A stretch of DNA of 22,308 bases from a virus. A model generated the notes under the pieces. It worked only from the letters and a program-made list of their open reading frames with translations, had not been told where the DNA came from and made no database searches. Below are positions 1-5,873 of this stretch, piece after piece. The stretch is from the IMG/VR virus record IMGVR_UViG_3300025853_000738, positions 1-22,308 of that record, one strand, 5' to 3'. The translations under genes and the position numbers were made by a program. Position 1 is the first letter of the stretch. Every line of letters begins with the position of its first letter.

Positions 1-38
1 TTCCAGCCCCTTAACGCGGTAGCCCACGACCTCCCCCT

Positions 39-378
39 GCTAAGTGCTTGATTTTATTGACTTTTTTTTTGATTTTTTTATAAATTTTTCTTGACATTCT
101 TTTTTCTACGTAAAATCAATGACTTACGATGGAACGTTTACCTTGTAGTATGTAATTTCAAGCACTTACGAGCAGAATTTTATATTTTTAACGTAATTTC
201 AGGTACTTAGCTTACCATAATGACATAATTGTACGTAATTTCAGGTACTTAGCTTACCATAATGACATAATTGTACGTAATTTCAGGTACTTAGCTTACC
301 ATAATGACATAATTGTACGTAATATCGGGTATTTAAAACATTTTCTTTTTATTTTTTTACGTAATTTCAGGTACTTAT
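39..378. repeat. 20-bp motif repeated on a 42-bp period
   Basis: A motif of form ACGTAATTTCAGGTACTTAG recurs with starts at about 108, 150, 191, 233, 275, 317 and 359. The steps are 42, 41, 42, 42, 42 and 42. The copies at 191, 233 and 275 sit in near-identical 42-bp units. Those at 108, 150, 317 and 359 share the 20-bp core but have diverged spacers. One further copy lies inverted at 39-56. Because cores stay in phase while spacers differ, the core is probably a protein-binding site; 42 bp is four turns of B-DNA. Related copies lie at 3835-4103. I see no good open reading frame here. Function is not known; iterons, a segregation site or phased operators all fit. Confidence 0.85.
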
Positions 379-472
379 AACGTTATTTCTCGCATTAATT
401 GGAATTTTTAACATTATTCTACAATTTTATTATCATTTTCAATTATTTAATGAAGCATTAAAGGCCATACAT

Positions 473-626
473 AGAGGCACTATATAGAGGCACTATATAG
501 AGGCCACAATAGAGGCACTATATAGAGGCACTATATAGAGGCACTATATAGAGGCACTATATAGAGGCACTATATAGAGGCCACAATAGAGGCACTATAT
601 AGAGGCACTATATAGAGGCCCAAAAG
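473..626. repeat. 13-bp tandem array (AGAGGCACTATAT)n
   Basis: There are nine perfect 13-bp units of AGAGGCACTATAT, starting at 473, 486, 511, 524, 537, 550, 563, 588 and 601. Two 12-bp variants, AGAGGCCACAAT, lie at 499 and 576, and a degenerate last unit starts at 614. The two variants are 77 bp apart, so the order is 2 units, variant, 5 units, variant, 2 units, end. Every junction of two 13-bp units makes TATATAGAGG. Such arrays can be iterons, centromere-like sites or products of slippage; the sequence does not decide. The array stops about 55 bp before the gene at 681. Confidence 0.9.
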
Positions 627-680
627 ATAAGCGCCCCTAAAAATTTTACGACTATTTCACTTTTCACTAGGGCACCGTAT

Positions 681-908
681 ATGAAACGTAAATTAATCAA
701 AGTCAGTATTGAGCATCTAGACAATAAGAAATTGATAATAATTCATCATAGAAAAAACGTATATGAAATTGAATATAAAGAAGGCGACACAATAGCCAAG
801 GAATTAGGGAAAATAGGATTCAATAAAAGGAATATAGAATCAATTAGCGAAAAGATAAGTAAAGCAATTATTGAAAATATAGAATTTTTGAATATTACTT
901 TAAAATAA
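681..908 (+). CDS. hypothetical protein, 75 aa
   Basis: I do not recognise this small lysine- and isoleucine-rich protein. It begins MKRKLIKVSIEHLDNKK and has no transmembrane segment, cysteine cluster or clear nucleic-acid-binding motif. The start is an ATG with a weak AGGG eight bases upstream. It is the only rightward gene in the AT-rich left block and stands alone just after the two repeat arrays. A short inverted repeat, GCCCCTA near 631 and TAGGGC near 668, brackets its leader and may be regulatory. It converges on the leftward operon and shares the hairpin at 912-930 as terminator. If the repeats are an origin or segregation site, this is a candidate protein acting on them, but that rests on position alone. 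Confidence 0.6.
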   Translation: MKRKLIKVSIEHLDNKKLIIIHHRKNVYEIEYKEGDTIAKELGKIGFNKRNIESISEKISKAIIENIEFLNITLK

Positions 909-911
909 AAA

Positions 912-930
912 AGGCCCAATATGAGGGCCT
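912..930. terminator. bidirectional hairpin terminator
   Basis: AGGCCC (912-917) and GGGCCT (925-930) form a perfect 6-bp GC stem with a 7-nt loop, in otherwise AT-only sequence. Read leftward the stem is followed by a TTTTTTATTTTA tail, a textbook intrinsic terminator for the operon ending at 960. Read rightward the tail is AAATTATT, so termination of the gene at 681-908 would be weaker. Confidence 0.85.
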
Positions 931-959
931 AAATTATTCGAGAATTTTAAAAAGCTTTT

Positions 960-1148
960 TTAACTTTCCTCTTTCAATTCTTTTAATGTTTTAATAAATT
1001 TATTTTTAAAAGTTTTATCATTTTCAAATAGTGAAATTACCGCTTCCAAAATATCTCTAAAAGTATAAGTTTTAAAATATCGCCTTATTTTCCTTTTGTT
1101 TACGGGTAAAATTCGCGCTGCGATTCTTTCTGTTTTTTCATTATTCAT
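960..1148 (-). CDS. hypothetical basic protein, 62 aa
   Basis: The last gene of the leftward AT-rich operon. It encodes a short lysine/arginine-rich protein (MNNEKTERIAARILPVNKRK) predicted to be mostly helical. No known domain is recognised. Unlike its acidic operon neighbours it is strongly basic, which would suit binding nucleic acid or an acidic partner; this is inference from charge only. The upstream spacer to the gene at 1160 is 11 bp and carries AGGAAAATGAAAA, so an AGGA ribosome site precedes the ATG. The terminator at 912-930 follows closely. Confidence 0.65.
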   Translation of the reverse strand: MNNEKTERIAARILPVNKRKIRRYFKTYTFRDILEAVISLFENDKTFKNKFIKTLKELKEES

Positions 1149-1159
1149 TTTTCATTTTC

Positions 1160-1417
1160 CTATTTAATAAGTTTTAAATTTTCCTTTTTTGGTATAAATA
1201 TTTTTACCTCTATACAGTCGGCCATTAAACCTGTAATATCATCACGGCAAAAATCACTTTCCTCACTATACTCAAAACAAGCGTTAGGCCATTGATCTAA
1301 AAATTCATTGATATTTTTAATTTCACTACCGGTTAAACCTGAAATATCATAGTATTCAATCGCAGTAATATAATGCTTACATATTGTCGCGCTATATTCA
1401 TCAAATTTAACAGGCAT
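1160..1417 (-). CDS. hypothetical acidic protein, 85 aa
   Basis: An acidic protein rich in Glu, Asp and Ile with the segment ISGLTGSEIKNINEFLDQWP and two cysteines in the middle (ACFEY, DFCRDD). I recognise the general look of small accessory proteins from phages and conjugative plasmids but cannot give a family. The ATG at 1417 lies inside the 3' end of the gene at 1407-1697 (11-nt overlap), which implies translational coupling. No membrane segment or signal peptide is seen. Confidence 0.65.
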   Translation of the reverse strand: MPVKFDEYSATICKHYITAIEYYDISGLTGSEIKNINEFLDQWPNACFEYSEESDFCRDDITGLMADCIEVKIFIPKKENLKLIK

Positions 1418-1697
1418 AAAAACCTACCTTTACACCATCACCACAATTACTTAGTTCAATTAAAATACCTGAAAAAAAACTATCGTTTGAATAACCATGC
1501 CAAGAATCGGGAAAGAGAGAATTTTTTTCTAGCCTCATAAAGTCGTTTAAATCATAAACTTGATTTTTATATCTAAAAAAACTACTTTCCTCTATTGTGT
1601 CGTAATTATCTTTTAATTCATCTTTTTCTTTTTCTGTTAAATCATACCAGTAAATAATTTCTCTAAATTGATTATTTGTTTTTATTTCTAAAGTCAT
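1407..1697 (-). CDS. small accessory protein, FFSGILIELSxxGDxVKVG type, 96 aa
   Basis: The protein begins MTLEIKTNNQFREI and contains WYDLTEKEKDELKDNYDT, SSFFRYKNQVYDLNDFMRL, then SWHGYSNDSFFSGILIEL and a C-terminal GDGVKVGFY. This order resembles uncharacterised proteins I associate with phages and large mobile elements; the family has no function I know of. It is acidic, has no membrane segment, and shares an SFFSG/YFSGFWSQGDG flavour with the next gene upstream (1704-2312). The two may be diverged relatives acting on a common target. There is a 6-bp gap to the upstream gene. Confidence 0.7.
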   Translation of the reverse strand: MTLEIKTNNQFREIIYWYDLTEKEKDELKDNYDTIEESSFFRYKNQVYDLNDFMRLEKNSLFPDSWHGYSNDSFFSGILIELSNCGDGVKVGFYAC

Positions 1698-1703
1698 TTT
1701 TAT

Positions 1704-2312
1704 TCATCCTATTTTTAAAGTATCTATATCAAATTCATAGTCATTAATTATTAATGTTTCTGTTATCGCCTCATCACTTACTAAATAATAATATTCATCG
1801 TCTAAAGTTTTATAATATTCATCGGCAAGCCATCGACAATTTTCTAAAAAACAATCATTGTCATTATTTAATAATTGCATTGTATTAGAATGGCAGTAAT
1901 TGGAACGTGAATAAATTTCTAATTCGCAAGGATAATAATCGTCATCTATATCTTTCTTTTTTTCTATCATGGCATTGCGTAGAATATTTTTAGCATAGTC
2001 TAACTTATCGTCTTTATAATTATAATTATCTATTAAGTTTTTTAAAATTGTTTCTATTTCTTTTTCATTTTCTGGATAGCTAAATTTTCCGGTGAAAGAT
2101 GCGCCATCGCCTTGTGACCAGAAACCACTGAAATAACTTTCAACATCGTAAAAGCCAAGAATATCTAATTGCGCGTGAAAGTCTTCTTTAGTAAATTGCC
2201 ACCATTCATAATCGGTATTTATATCTCTATTATTTTCGATCACTTTTTCTTTTTGTTCGTCATTCAATTCATTAAATTTTAAATATGTTTTTATTATTGT
2301 TTCTTGTCTCAT
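1704..2312 (-). CDS. small accessory protein, SGFWSQGDGASFTG family, 202 aa
   Basis: The largest product of the AT-rich operon. Residues 10-35 read YLKFNELNDEQKEKVIENNR, followed by EWWQFTKEDF and near residue 60 the distinctive FSGFWSQGDGASFTG. The rest is very acidic, with many Asp and Tyr (CHSNTMQLL, ADEYYKTLDDEYYYLVSDEA). I know the SGFWSQGDGASF signature from uncharacterised phage and plasmid proteins, but no activity has been assigned that I can cite. The strong negative charge would fit a DNA-mimic or anti-defence role, which is speculation. Start ATG at 2312; the upstream gene ends 3 bp before it. Confidence 0.7.
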   Translation of the reverse strand: MRQETIIKTYLKFNELNDEQKEKVIENNRDINTDYEWWQFTKEDFHAQLDILGFYDVESYFSGFWSQGDGASFTGKFSYPENEKEIETILKNLIDNYNYKDDKLDYAKNILRNAMIEKKKDIDDDYYPCELEIYSRSNYCHSNTMQLLNNDNDCFLENCRWLADEYYKTLDDEYYYLVSDEAITETLIINDYEFDIDTLKIG

Positions 2313-2315
2313 AAT

Positions 2316-2471
2316 TTATTTATCCTTTTCTAATAATTTTAAAATTGTTTTTTCTCTATTGCTTTTTTTTGCTCCGATACTTTGAAAAGTACAAAAAAAT
2401 AAATAAGCGTTTTGATTATGATCGAAAATATAAATTTTTTGAAAAGCATAATCGATTCTATATTTTTTCAT
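2316..2471 (-). CDS. hypothetical protein, 51 aa
   Basis: A small gene filling the gap between two larger ones. Translation from ATG at 2471 gives MKKYRIDYAFQKIYIFDHNQ and then a hydrophobic AYLFFCTF stretch before a lysine-rich tail. The ribosome site is AGGATAGGTG just before the ATG. It stops at 2316, three bases before the next start at 2312, matching the tight packing of the operon. Family unknown. Its 51 codons are open only on the operon strand and fit the spacing exactly, so I take it as real. Confidence 0.65.
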   Translation of the reverse strand: MKKYRIDYAFQKIYIFDHNQNAYLFFCTFQSIGAKKSNREKTILKLLEKDK

Positions 2472-2488
2472 AATTCACCTATCCTTTT

Positions 2489-2818
2489 TTAAAATGGTAT
2501 ATCGTCGGCCGTAAAAGTATTTTTAACCGCCTCATTATAAATATTTTTTGCTAAATAATTTTCTTCTAAATATTCATCTATTGCGCGTAGTTCTTCACTT
2601 GACATATAATCCAAGTGATAGCCCATTGATATAGTAGCGACAACATTATTAATTTTTAAAACATCATTGAAACTATAACCTTTAGACGTTCGATTCATTT
2701 TAACAAATTTAAATTTTGGATATTCGGTGGTAATTGCTAAAAACCACGTTTTATTCTTGTTATTCGTAAAAAATACTTGAATATCAGGGACCATTTTTTT
2801 ATGTGTCATACTATTCAT
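2489..2818 (-). CDS. hypothetical protein, 109 aa
   Basis: I choose ATG 2818 (MNSMTHKKMVPDIQVFFTNN) because AAAGGAT precedes it and it follows the upstream stop by four bases. A frame open further upstream would overlap the previous gene. The protein has a mixed alpha/beta look (TWFLAITTEYPKFKFVKMNR) and an acidic C-terminus ending TADDIPF. The tail DDIPF resembles the acidic tip that bacterial SSB proteins use to recruit partners (consensus DDDIPF). This may be chance, but it is suggestive in a phage accessory protein. The body does not look like an OB fold that I can recognise. Confidence 0.65.
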   Translation of the reverse strand: MNSMTHKKMVPDIQVFFTNNKNKTWFLAITTEYPKFKFVKMNRTSKGYSFNDVLKINNVVATISMGYHLDYMSSEELRAIDEYLEENYLAKNIYNEAVKNTFTADDIPF

Positions 2819-2822
2819 TTTT

Positions 2823-3209
2823 TTATCCTTTAAATTCAACGTAACATTTTGCGAATAAGTCACCATCTTGATGCAAAAAATATTTATTTTTATCTTTATC
2901 GATTAATTCAGCATTGTTTAAAACATCATTCCAAGAATCCCAATATGATTCGTTTTCGGGATTATTTAAAATTTCTTTTTCTTCTTTATCAAGTTTTAAA
3001 TTCCATTTTTCTAAATCAAAACTTTCTACAAAAACTTTAGGAATATAAATACCATGGAAGTCTGATAATAATAATTCACTAAAAACGGCTATCATTGTTT
3101 CATCACAATTTTCACATATTACTTTTTCTTTTTCACTTATGATATCGTCTGCGTAATTGTCGCAATTATTACAATGATAATAATCAGCCATATAATATTC
3201 ATTTTTCAT
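2823..3209 (-). CDS. zinc-ribbon accessory protein, 128 aa
   Basis: The N-terminus carries two CxxC pairs, CNNC near residues 13-16 and CENC near 32-35, typical of a zinc ribbon. The rest is acidic, with LLSDFHGIYIPKVFVESF, then YWDSWNDVLNNAEL and FLHQDGDLFAKC. A similar C-terminal layout occurs in uncharacterised phage and plasmid proteins. The start at 3209 could instead be the internal methionine of MADYYHCNNC, seven codons on. The spacing to the upstream stop at 3212 is two bases, so both are compatible. Role unknown; zinc binding is inferred from the cysteines only. Confidence 0.7.
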   Translation of the reverse strand: MKNEYYMADYYHCNNCDNYADDIISEKEKVICENCDETMIAVFSELLLSDFHGIYIPKVFVESFDLEKWNLKLDKEEKEILNNPENESYWDSWNDVLNNAELIDKDKNKYFLHQDGDLFAKCYVEFKG

Positions 3210-3211
3210 TT

Positions 3212-3502
3212 TTAAATATCCCTTAAATTGAATTCATCTAAAAAAAACTCGTAACATTCTTTTTGTTCTATATCGTTTTCGTCATACGTTTCATAAGGTG
3301 AATCAAAACGCCATTCAATACTTAAAGCACTTCCAAGAATATATAATTCTGAAAACATGCCGTCATGATACAAATTGCATATTTCACGTAAAGCGAAGGC
3401 AAACGAAAATTTGAAACCGCTATCATCATTTTCTAAATCAAAGTCATTCTTAAAATGTTCAAAAGTTTTTTTATATAGTTTTTCTTTTGTTTCTTCTTTC
3501 AT
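3212..3502 (-). CDS. hypothetical acidic protein, 96 aa
   Basis: The first gene of the leftward AT-rich operon. The product is acidic and probably helical (MKEETKEKLYKKTFEHFKND, then FKFSFAFALREICNLYHDG). No domain is recognised. The start ATG at 3502 is preceded by AAGGAAAAACAAA, a good AGGA ribosome site. Its promoter must lie in the palindrome-rich region 3510-3760. Confidence 0.7.
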   Translation of the reverse strand: MKEETKEKLYKKTFEHFKNDFDLENDDSGFKFSFAFALREICNLYHDGMFSELYILGSALSIEWRFDSPYETYDENDIEQKECYEFFLDEFNLRDI

Positions 3503-3542
3503 TTTGTTTTTCCTTATTAATGTTTAATTTCTACCTTTATAT

Positions 3543-3760
3543 TACTATCGTTCGACGTTCGACACAAGACTTTTCGGAAAAAAATTTAAAAAATGTAATA
3601 TTTTCACGCTTTTATCCTCATTGATTATGCTCAAAGCGCACCGATAAACTATTGACATAATTTCAAACAGTTATCGTCGAACGTGCGCACCGATAGAATA
3701 GAAACGTTTTAAGCGTTTTATGTGAGTTAACACATAGGTATTTTTTTAAAAACGCTTAGA
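3543..3760. promoter_or_regulatory. palindrome-rich control region of the AT-rich operon
   Basis: This non-coding stretch is richer in CG steps than its surroundings. ATCGTTCGACGTTCGAC (3547-3563) shares ACGTTCGAC, inverted, with 3675-3683. The 11-mer GCGCACCGATA occurs at 3636-3646 and 3685-3695, 49 bp apart. A nested structure follows. AAGCGTTTT (3711-3719) can pair with AAAACGCTT (3749-3757), and between them TATGTG (3719-3724) and CACATA (3731-3736) form a second stem. TTGACA at 3652-3657 lacks a good -10. The placement suggests operators for the leftward operon, or a structured RNA or cruciform beside an origin. Confidence 0.55.
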
Positions 3761-3834
3761 AAGGCCGAAAACGATTCATAAAGGTTTATGACTTGAAATA
3801 TTTTAGAGAATTCAAAAATGATTTAGTTATTTGT

Positions 3835-4103
3835 ACCTATTTTCAGGTACTTAACTATTCATTTAGTCTTTTCCATCGTTTCAAAGCTTTGAATTATCAA
3901 GTTTTCTTTACAAATAGTTTTCAAAATTTAGTAATTTTCATCTATTTTCAGGCACTTACATTTTTCAGTTTTTTGAATTTTTGGAAATTTTGGAAAAACC
4001 TAGTGATTTCGCGCACTTACAACTTTTGATTTTCTACGTGATTTCGCGCACTTACAACCCTAGTAAAATCAACCACTTAAATATTGTAAAATCTTTGGTT
4101 TGT
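3835..4103. repeat. second cluster of the 20-bp motif
   Basis: Copies related to the left-end motif start at about 3835, 3940, 4001, 4036, 4061 and 4084. The best are CTATTTTCAGGTACTTAAC and two of GTGATTTCGCGCACTTACAAC. The spacing here is irregular (105, 61, 35, 25, 23), getting closer toward the AT-rich tract. All point rightward like most left-end copies. A rightward reading frame at 3793-4029 spans the repeats, but it is low-complexity Phe/Leu and I do not accept it as a gene. Confidence 0.7.
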
Positions 4104-4122
4104 AAAAAGCTCACTTTCGATA

Positions 4123-4300
4123 GGTTTTTCAAAAACCATAATAATTAAATTATCATTTAAAAAAATTTAAAAATTTAGAAACATTTTTTAAAAATATTAA
4201 ATTAAAAAAAAATAATTTTATAAAATTTTAAAAAAACTACAAAAATATTTTAAAAATTTTTTGGTATTTTATAAATTATATTTATTAAACATTCACCAAG
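4123..4300. other. A+T tract, candidate unwinding element of an origin
   Basis: A perfect palindrome, GGTTTTT-C-AAAAACC (4123-4137), is followed by about 150 bases with only a handful of G or C. They are built from runs of A and T such as TTTAAAAAAATTTAAAAA. No gene is present. Directly repeated protein-binding motifs on one side and an easily melted A+T tract on the other is the usual layout of plasmid and phage replication origins. No known initiator gene lies adjacent, so the origin assignment is inference. Confidence 0.5.
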
Positions 4301-4308
4301 GGATTGGT

Positions 4309-4530
4309 TTAATATTCACAAATAAATTCGTAATCTTTCATTACTTTATTTATGTATGACTTCATGAAAAATTCTTGAGTTGATGGGAACCATTCATTTG
4401 CATATTTACAAAACCAGTATTTACCACGGTGAATAACCCATCTATTTTTACCGTAATTAAACCACACTATTGCGGTTCCCTTTTCTGGATGAAACCAGAT
4501 ACCTTCTTTAATCTTTACATCTTCTTCCAT
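4309..4530 (-). CDS. hypothetical protein, 73 aa
   Basis: I place the start at ATG 4530 (MEEDVKIKEGIWFHPEKG), preceded by AAGGAGAGACTTA. The frame is open further up but without a ribosome site. The product is rich in aromatic residues (IVWFNYGKNRWVIHRGKYWF), which suggests a small beta-sheet fold. There is no family match that I can name. It is the last gene of the leftward group 5833-4309 and ends at the edge of the A+T tract. Confidence 0.6.
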   Translation of the reverse strand: MEEDVKIKEGIWFHPEKGTAIVWFNYGKNRWVIHRGKYWFCKYANEWFPSTQEFFMKSYINKVMKDYEFICEY

Positions 4531-4566
4531 TAAGTCTCTCCTTGGTGGACGATCCAAATAGTGACC

Positions 4567-4608
4567 GCCCCCTTAAATTTTTTTTCAGTCTCTAGAAAAG
4601 AAGGGGCC
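4567..4608. promoter_or_regulatory. GC-stem inverted repeat in a short intergenic gap
   Basis: CCCCTT (4569-4574) and AAGGGG (4601-4606) can form a 6-bp stem around a 26-nt loop containing an eight-T run. It lies between the stop of the DUF6283-like gene and the next start. There is no T tail on the leftward side, so it is not a normal terminator. An mRNA processing or attenuation element is possible. Confidence 0.3.
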
Positions 4609-4615
4609 TACCCTT

Positions 4616-4948
4616 TTACTCATGAGCATCTACGAAATGATCGAAGTCATGGTAAACAGGAGAGTTCATATCTAATTTTCTCCTGTCGTAATGACCTATA
4701 CGTTCACATATTCTCATCCATTGATTAGGTCTGTTCATCTTCTCCATCATTATCATAGCTCCAGCACAATGTTTCACACCTTTGTCCATGTTACTCTTTC
4801 CCTGACATGTTGAAGTCTTGTGACAACTGAAAGATTCATCACAGTCTAAAGCTAACGCAATCTCATTAGCTCTTTCGTAACTCAAATAAGGTGTTACGTC
4901 TGTTCTAAATGGACAATTATCACAAGGACGAGTGAGTGTTAAATCCAC
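4616..4948 (-). CDS. DUF6283-like cysteine-rich phage protein, about 110 aa
   Basis: The N-terminus has PCDNCPFRTD, then YLSYERANEIA, then FSCHKTSTCQ and KHCAGAMIMME. This order of cysteines and histidine (CxxCPFR ... SCH ... CAG) matches the phage family I know as DUF6283, whose function is not established. The cysteines likely bind metal. I favour the GTG at 4948, which overlaps the upstream TAG by one base (TAGTG) and sits eight bases after AGGA. A GTG six codons upstream (4966) is also open. Confidence in the gene is high, in the exact start moderate. Confidence 0.75.
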   Translation of the reverse strand: MDLTLTRPCDNCPFRTDVTPYLSYERANEIALALDCDESFSCHKTSTCQGKSNMDKGVKHCAGAMIMMEKMNRPNQWMRICERIGHYDRRKLDMNSPVYHDFDHFVDAHE

Positions 4949-5169
4949 TACAACATTCCTACCCACTCTTTATGTACTCTCTTCCAAACCTTAGCGTTTG
5001 GAGTAACCTTCTCCCAATTGAACGCTCTCATCACCCATCCATTGTTAGGTTCACTTTTACAAAACTCTTCAGGTGCTTTGTTGTGATACTGTTTAACATT
5101 ATCTGCGTATTGCTTGGTTAGGTTGTACTTCTTTAATAACTCTTCAAACTTTTTAAATAGATCACTCAT
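4948..5169 (-). CDS. hypothetical protein, 73 aa
   Basis: The start at ATG 5169 (MSDLFKKFEELLKKYNL) follows AAGGAAG and comes just after the upstream HNH gene stops at 5171. The first 30 residues look like an amphipathic helix. The second half is Trp-rich (NNGWVMRAFNWEKVTP, VWKRVHKEWVGML). I recognise no family. It lies between an HNH endonuclease and the DUF6283-like gene, and ends in a one-base overlap with the latter. Confidence 0.6.
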   Translation of the reverse strand: MSDLFKKFEELLKKYNLTKQYADNVKQYHNKAPEEFCKSEPNNGWVMRAFNWEKVTPNAKVWKRVHKEWVGML

Positions 5170-5170
5170 A

Positions 5171-5572
5171 TTACTTAACTTCCTTTGGTAACTTAACAAT
5201 TTTTACCTTGATGTTAATATTAAACTTTTCTCTTTGTTCTTTTATCCACTCACTCTTCTCTGCACATAACGGTACTTTATGTTTATCAAACTTTCCAGTC
5301 ACGTAGTTGTGACAATACTGACACATAGGACAAAAGTTTTGCTCATTCCAAAAATACTTTTCCTTATCTACTTTCCACGCTACGTAATGATCCACCACCG
5401 TTGATTTAGCACCACACACATAACACTTTGGATTGTGATGTAGGAACCTGAAGCGATACTTATCCCAATTTGAATCGTAACCTTTCTCTCTAGCCGAGAG
5501 TTGTCCTGGTCTTCTATACTTCTTATTCGATACGTGTCGATTGGGTTTAAATTGCTTTGGTTTTTTAGGCAT
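5171..5572 (-). CDS. HNH endonuclease
   Basis: A 133-residue protein with a basic N-terminus (MPKKPKQFKPNRHVSNKKYR), then an HNH fold. CYVC is at residues 50-53, the catalytic DH of the beta-beta-alpha metal motif at 61-62, Asn at 79, and CPMCQYCHN at 81-89. The two CxxC pairs are the structural zinc site and DH...N...H the nuclease site. Small free-standing HNH proteins in phages often sit near terminase and assist packaging, or act as homing enzymes. Here no terminase is visible, so the role stays open. The start overlaps nothing, but its ribosome site is weak (ATAAG). Confidence 0.85.
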   Translation of the reverse strand: MPKKPKQFKPNRHVSNKKYRRPGQLSAREKGYDSNWDKYRFRFLHHNPKCYVCGAKSTVVDHYVAWKVDKEKYFWNEQNFCPMCQYCHNYVTGKFDKHKVPLCAEKSEWIKEQREKFNINIKVKIVKLPKEVK

Positions 5573-5575
5573 ATC

Positions 5576-5833
5576 TTATGGTACAGGTAATCCCGCTGGA
5601 ATGGGTAACTTTTTACTACCTCTTGCGGTGGTTTTAACTACAGCGGGTTTATCAAAGTCCCACATCAAATCTAACTCATCTTTTATATGGCCAAGGTTAT
5701 CAGAATGGAAGTGGTGAACTTTTCCGGTTGGATCAGCAACGGCCAGATTGTAGAACTTATAACCCGCCCTGCTTTGAAAACAAAAGAATATCTCACGTTC
5801 TGTTAAACTCTTTAATGCATCAAATATCGTCAT
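5576..5833 (-). CDS. hypothetical protein, 85 aa
   Basis: The start at ATG 5833 (MTIFDALKSLTEREIFFCFQ) is set by an excellent GGAGAGTGATA site. The open frame continues about 40 codons upstream, but that extension runs through the operators. Residues 20-45 read RAGYKFYNLAVADPTGKV followed by HHFHSDNLGH, with a histidine cluster. No family is recognised. It is the first gene of the leftward group and the one most directly downstream of the GAAC-N3-GTTC operators, so it should be the most tightly controlled. Confidence 0.65.
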   Translation of the reverse strand: MTIFDALKSLTEREIFFCFQSRAGYKFYNLAVADPTGKVHHFHSDNLGHIKDELDLMWDFDKPAVVKTTARGSKKLPIPAGLPVP

Positions 5834-5873
5834 TATCACTCTCCGTTTACTTAACATTACTATCCACTCCCAC

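Noticed and set aside
1-51. GC-rich first 40 bases, with an open frame ending TGA at 51 (ends AVAHDLPLLSA)
   Set aside because: Too short to decide. It could be the end of a gene continuing left of the window or an inverted-repeat border; I could not fold it as a tRNA.
191-316. 42-bp repeats as a CRISPR array or type III toxin-antitoxin RNA
   Set aside because: Units are contiguous with no unique spacers between long identical repeats, no cas gene is present, and no ToxN-like nuclease gene follows.
3793-4029. Rightward 78-codon reading frame across the repeat cluster
   Set aside because: It has no ribosome site, is composed of Phe, Leu, Asn and Tyr from AT-rich repeats, and spans three repeat copies, so it is a by-product of composition.
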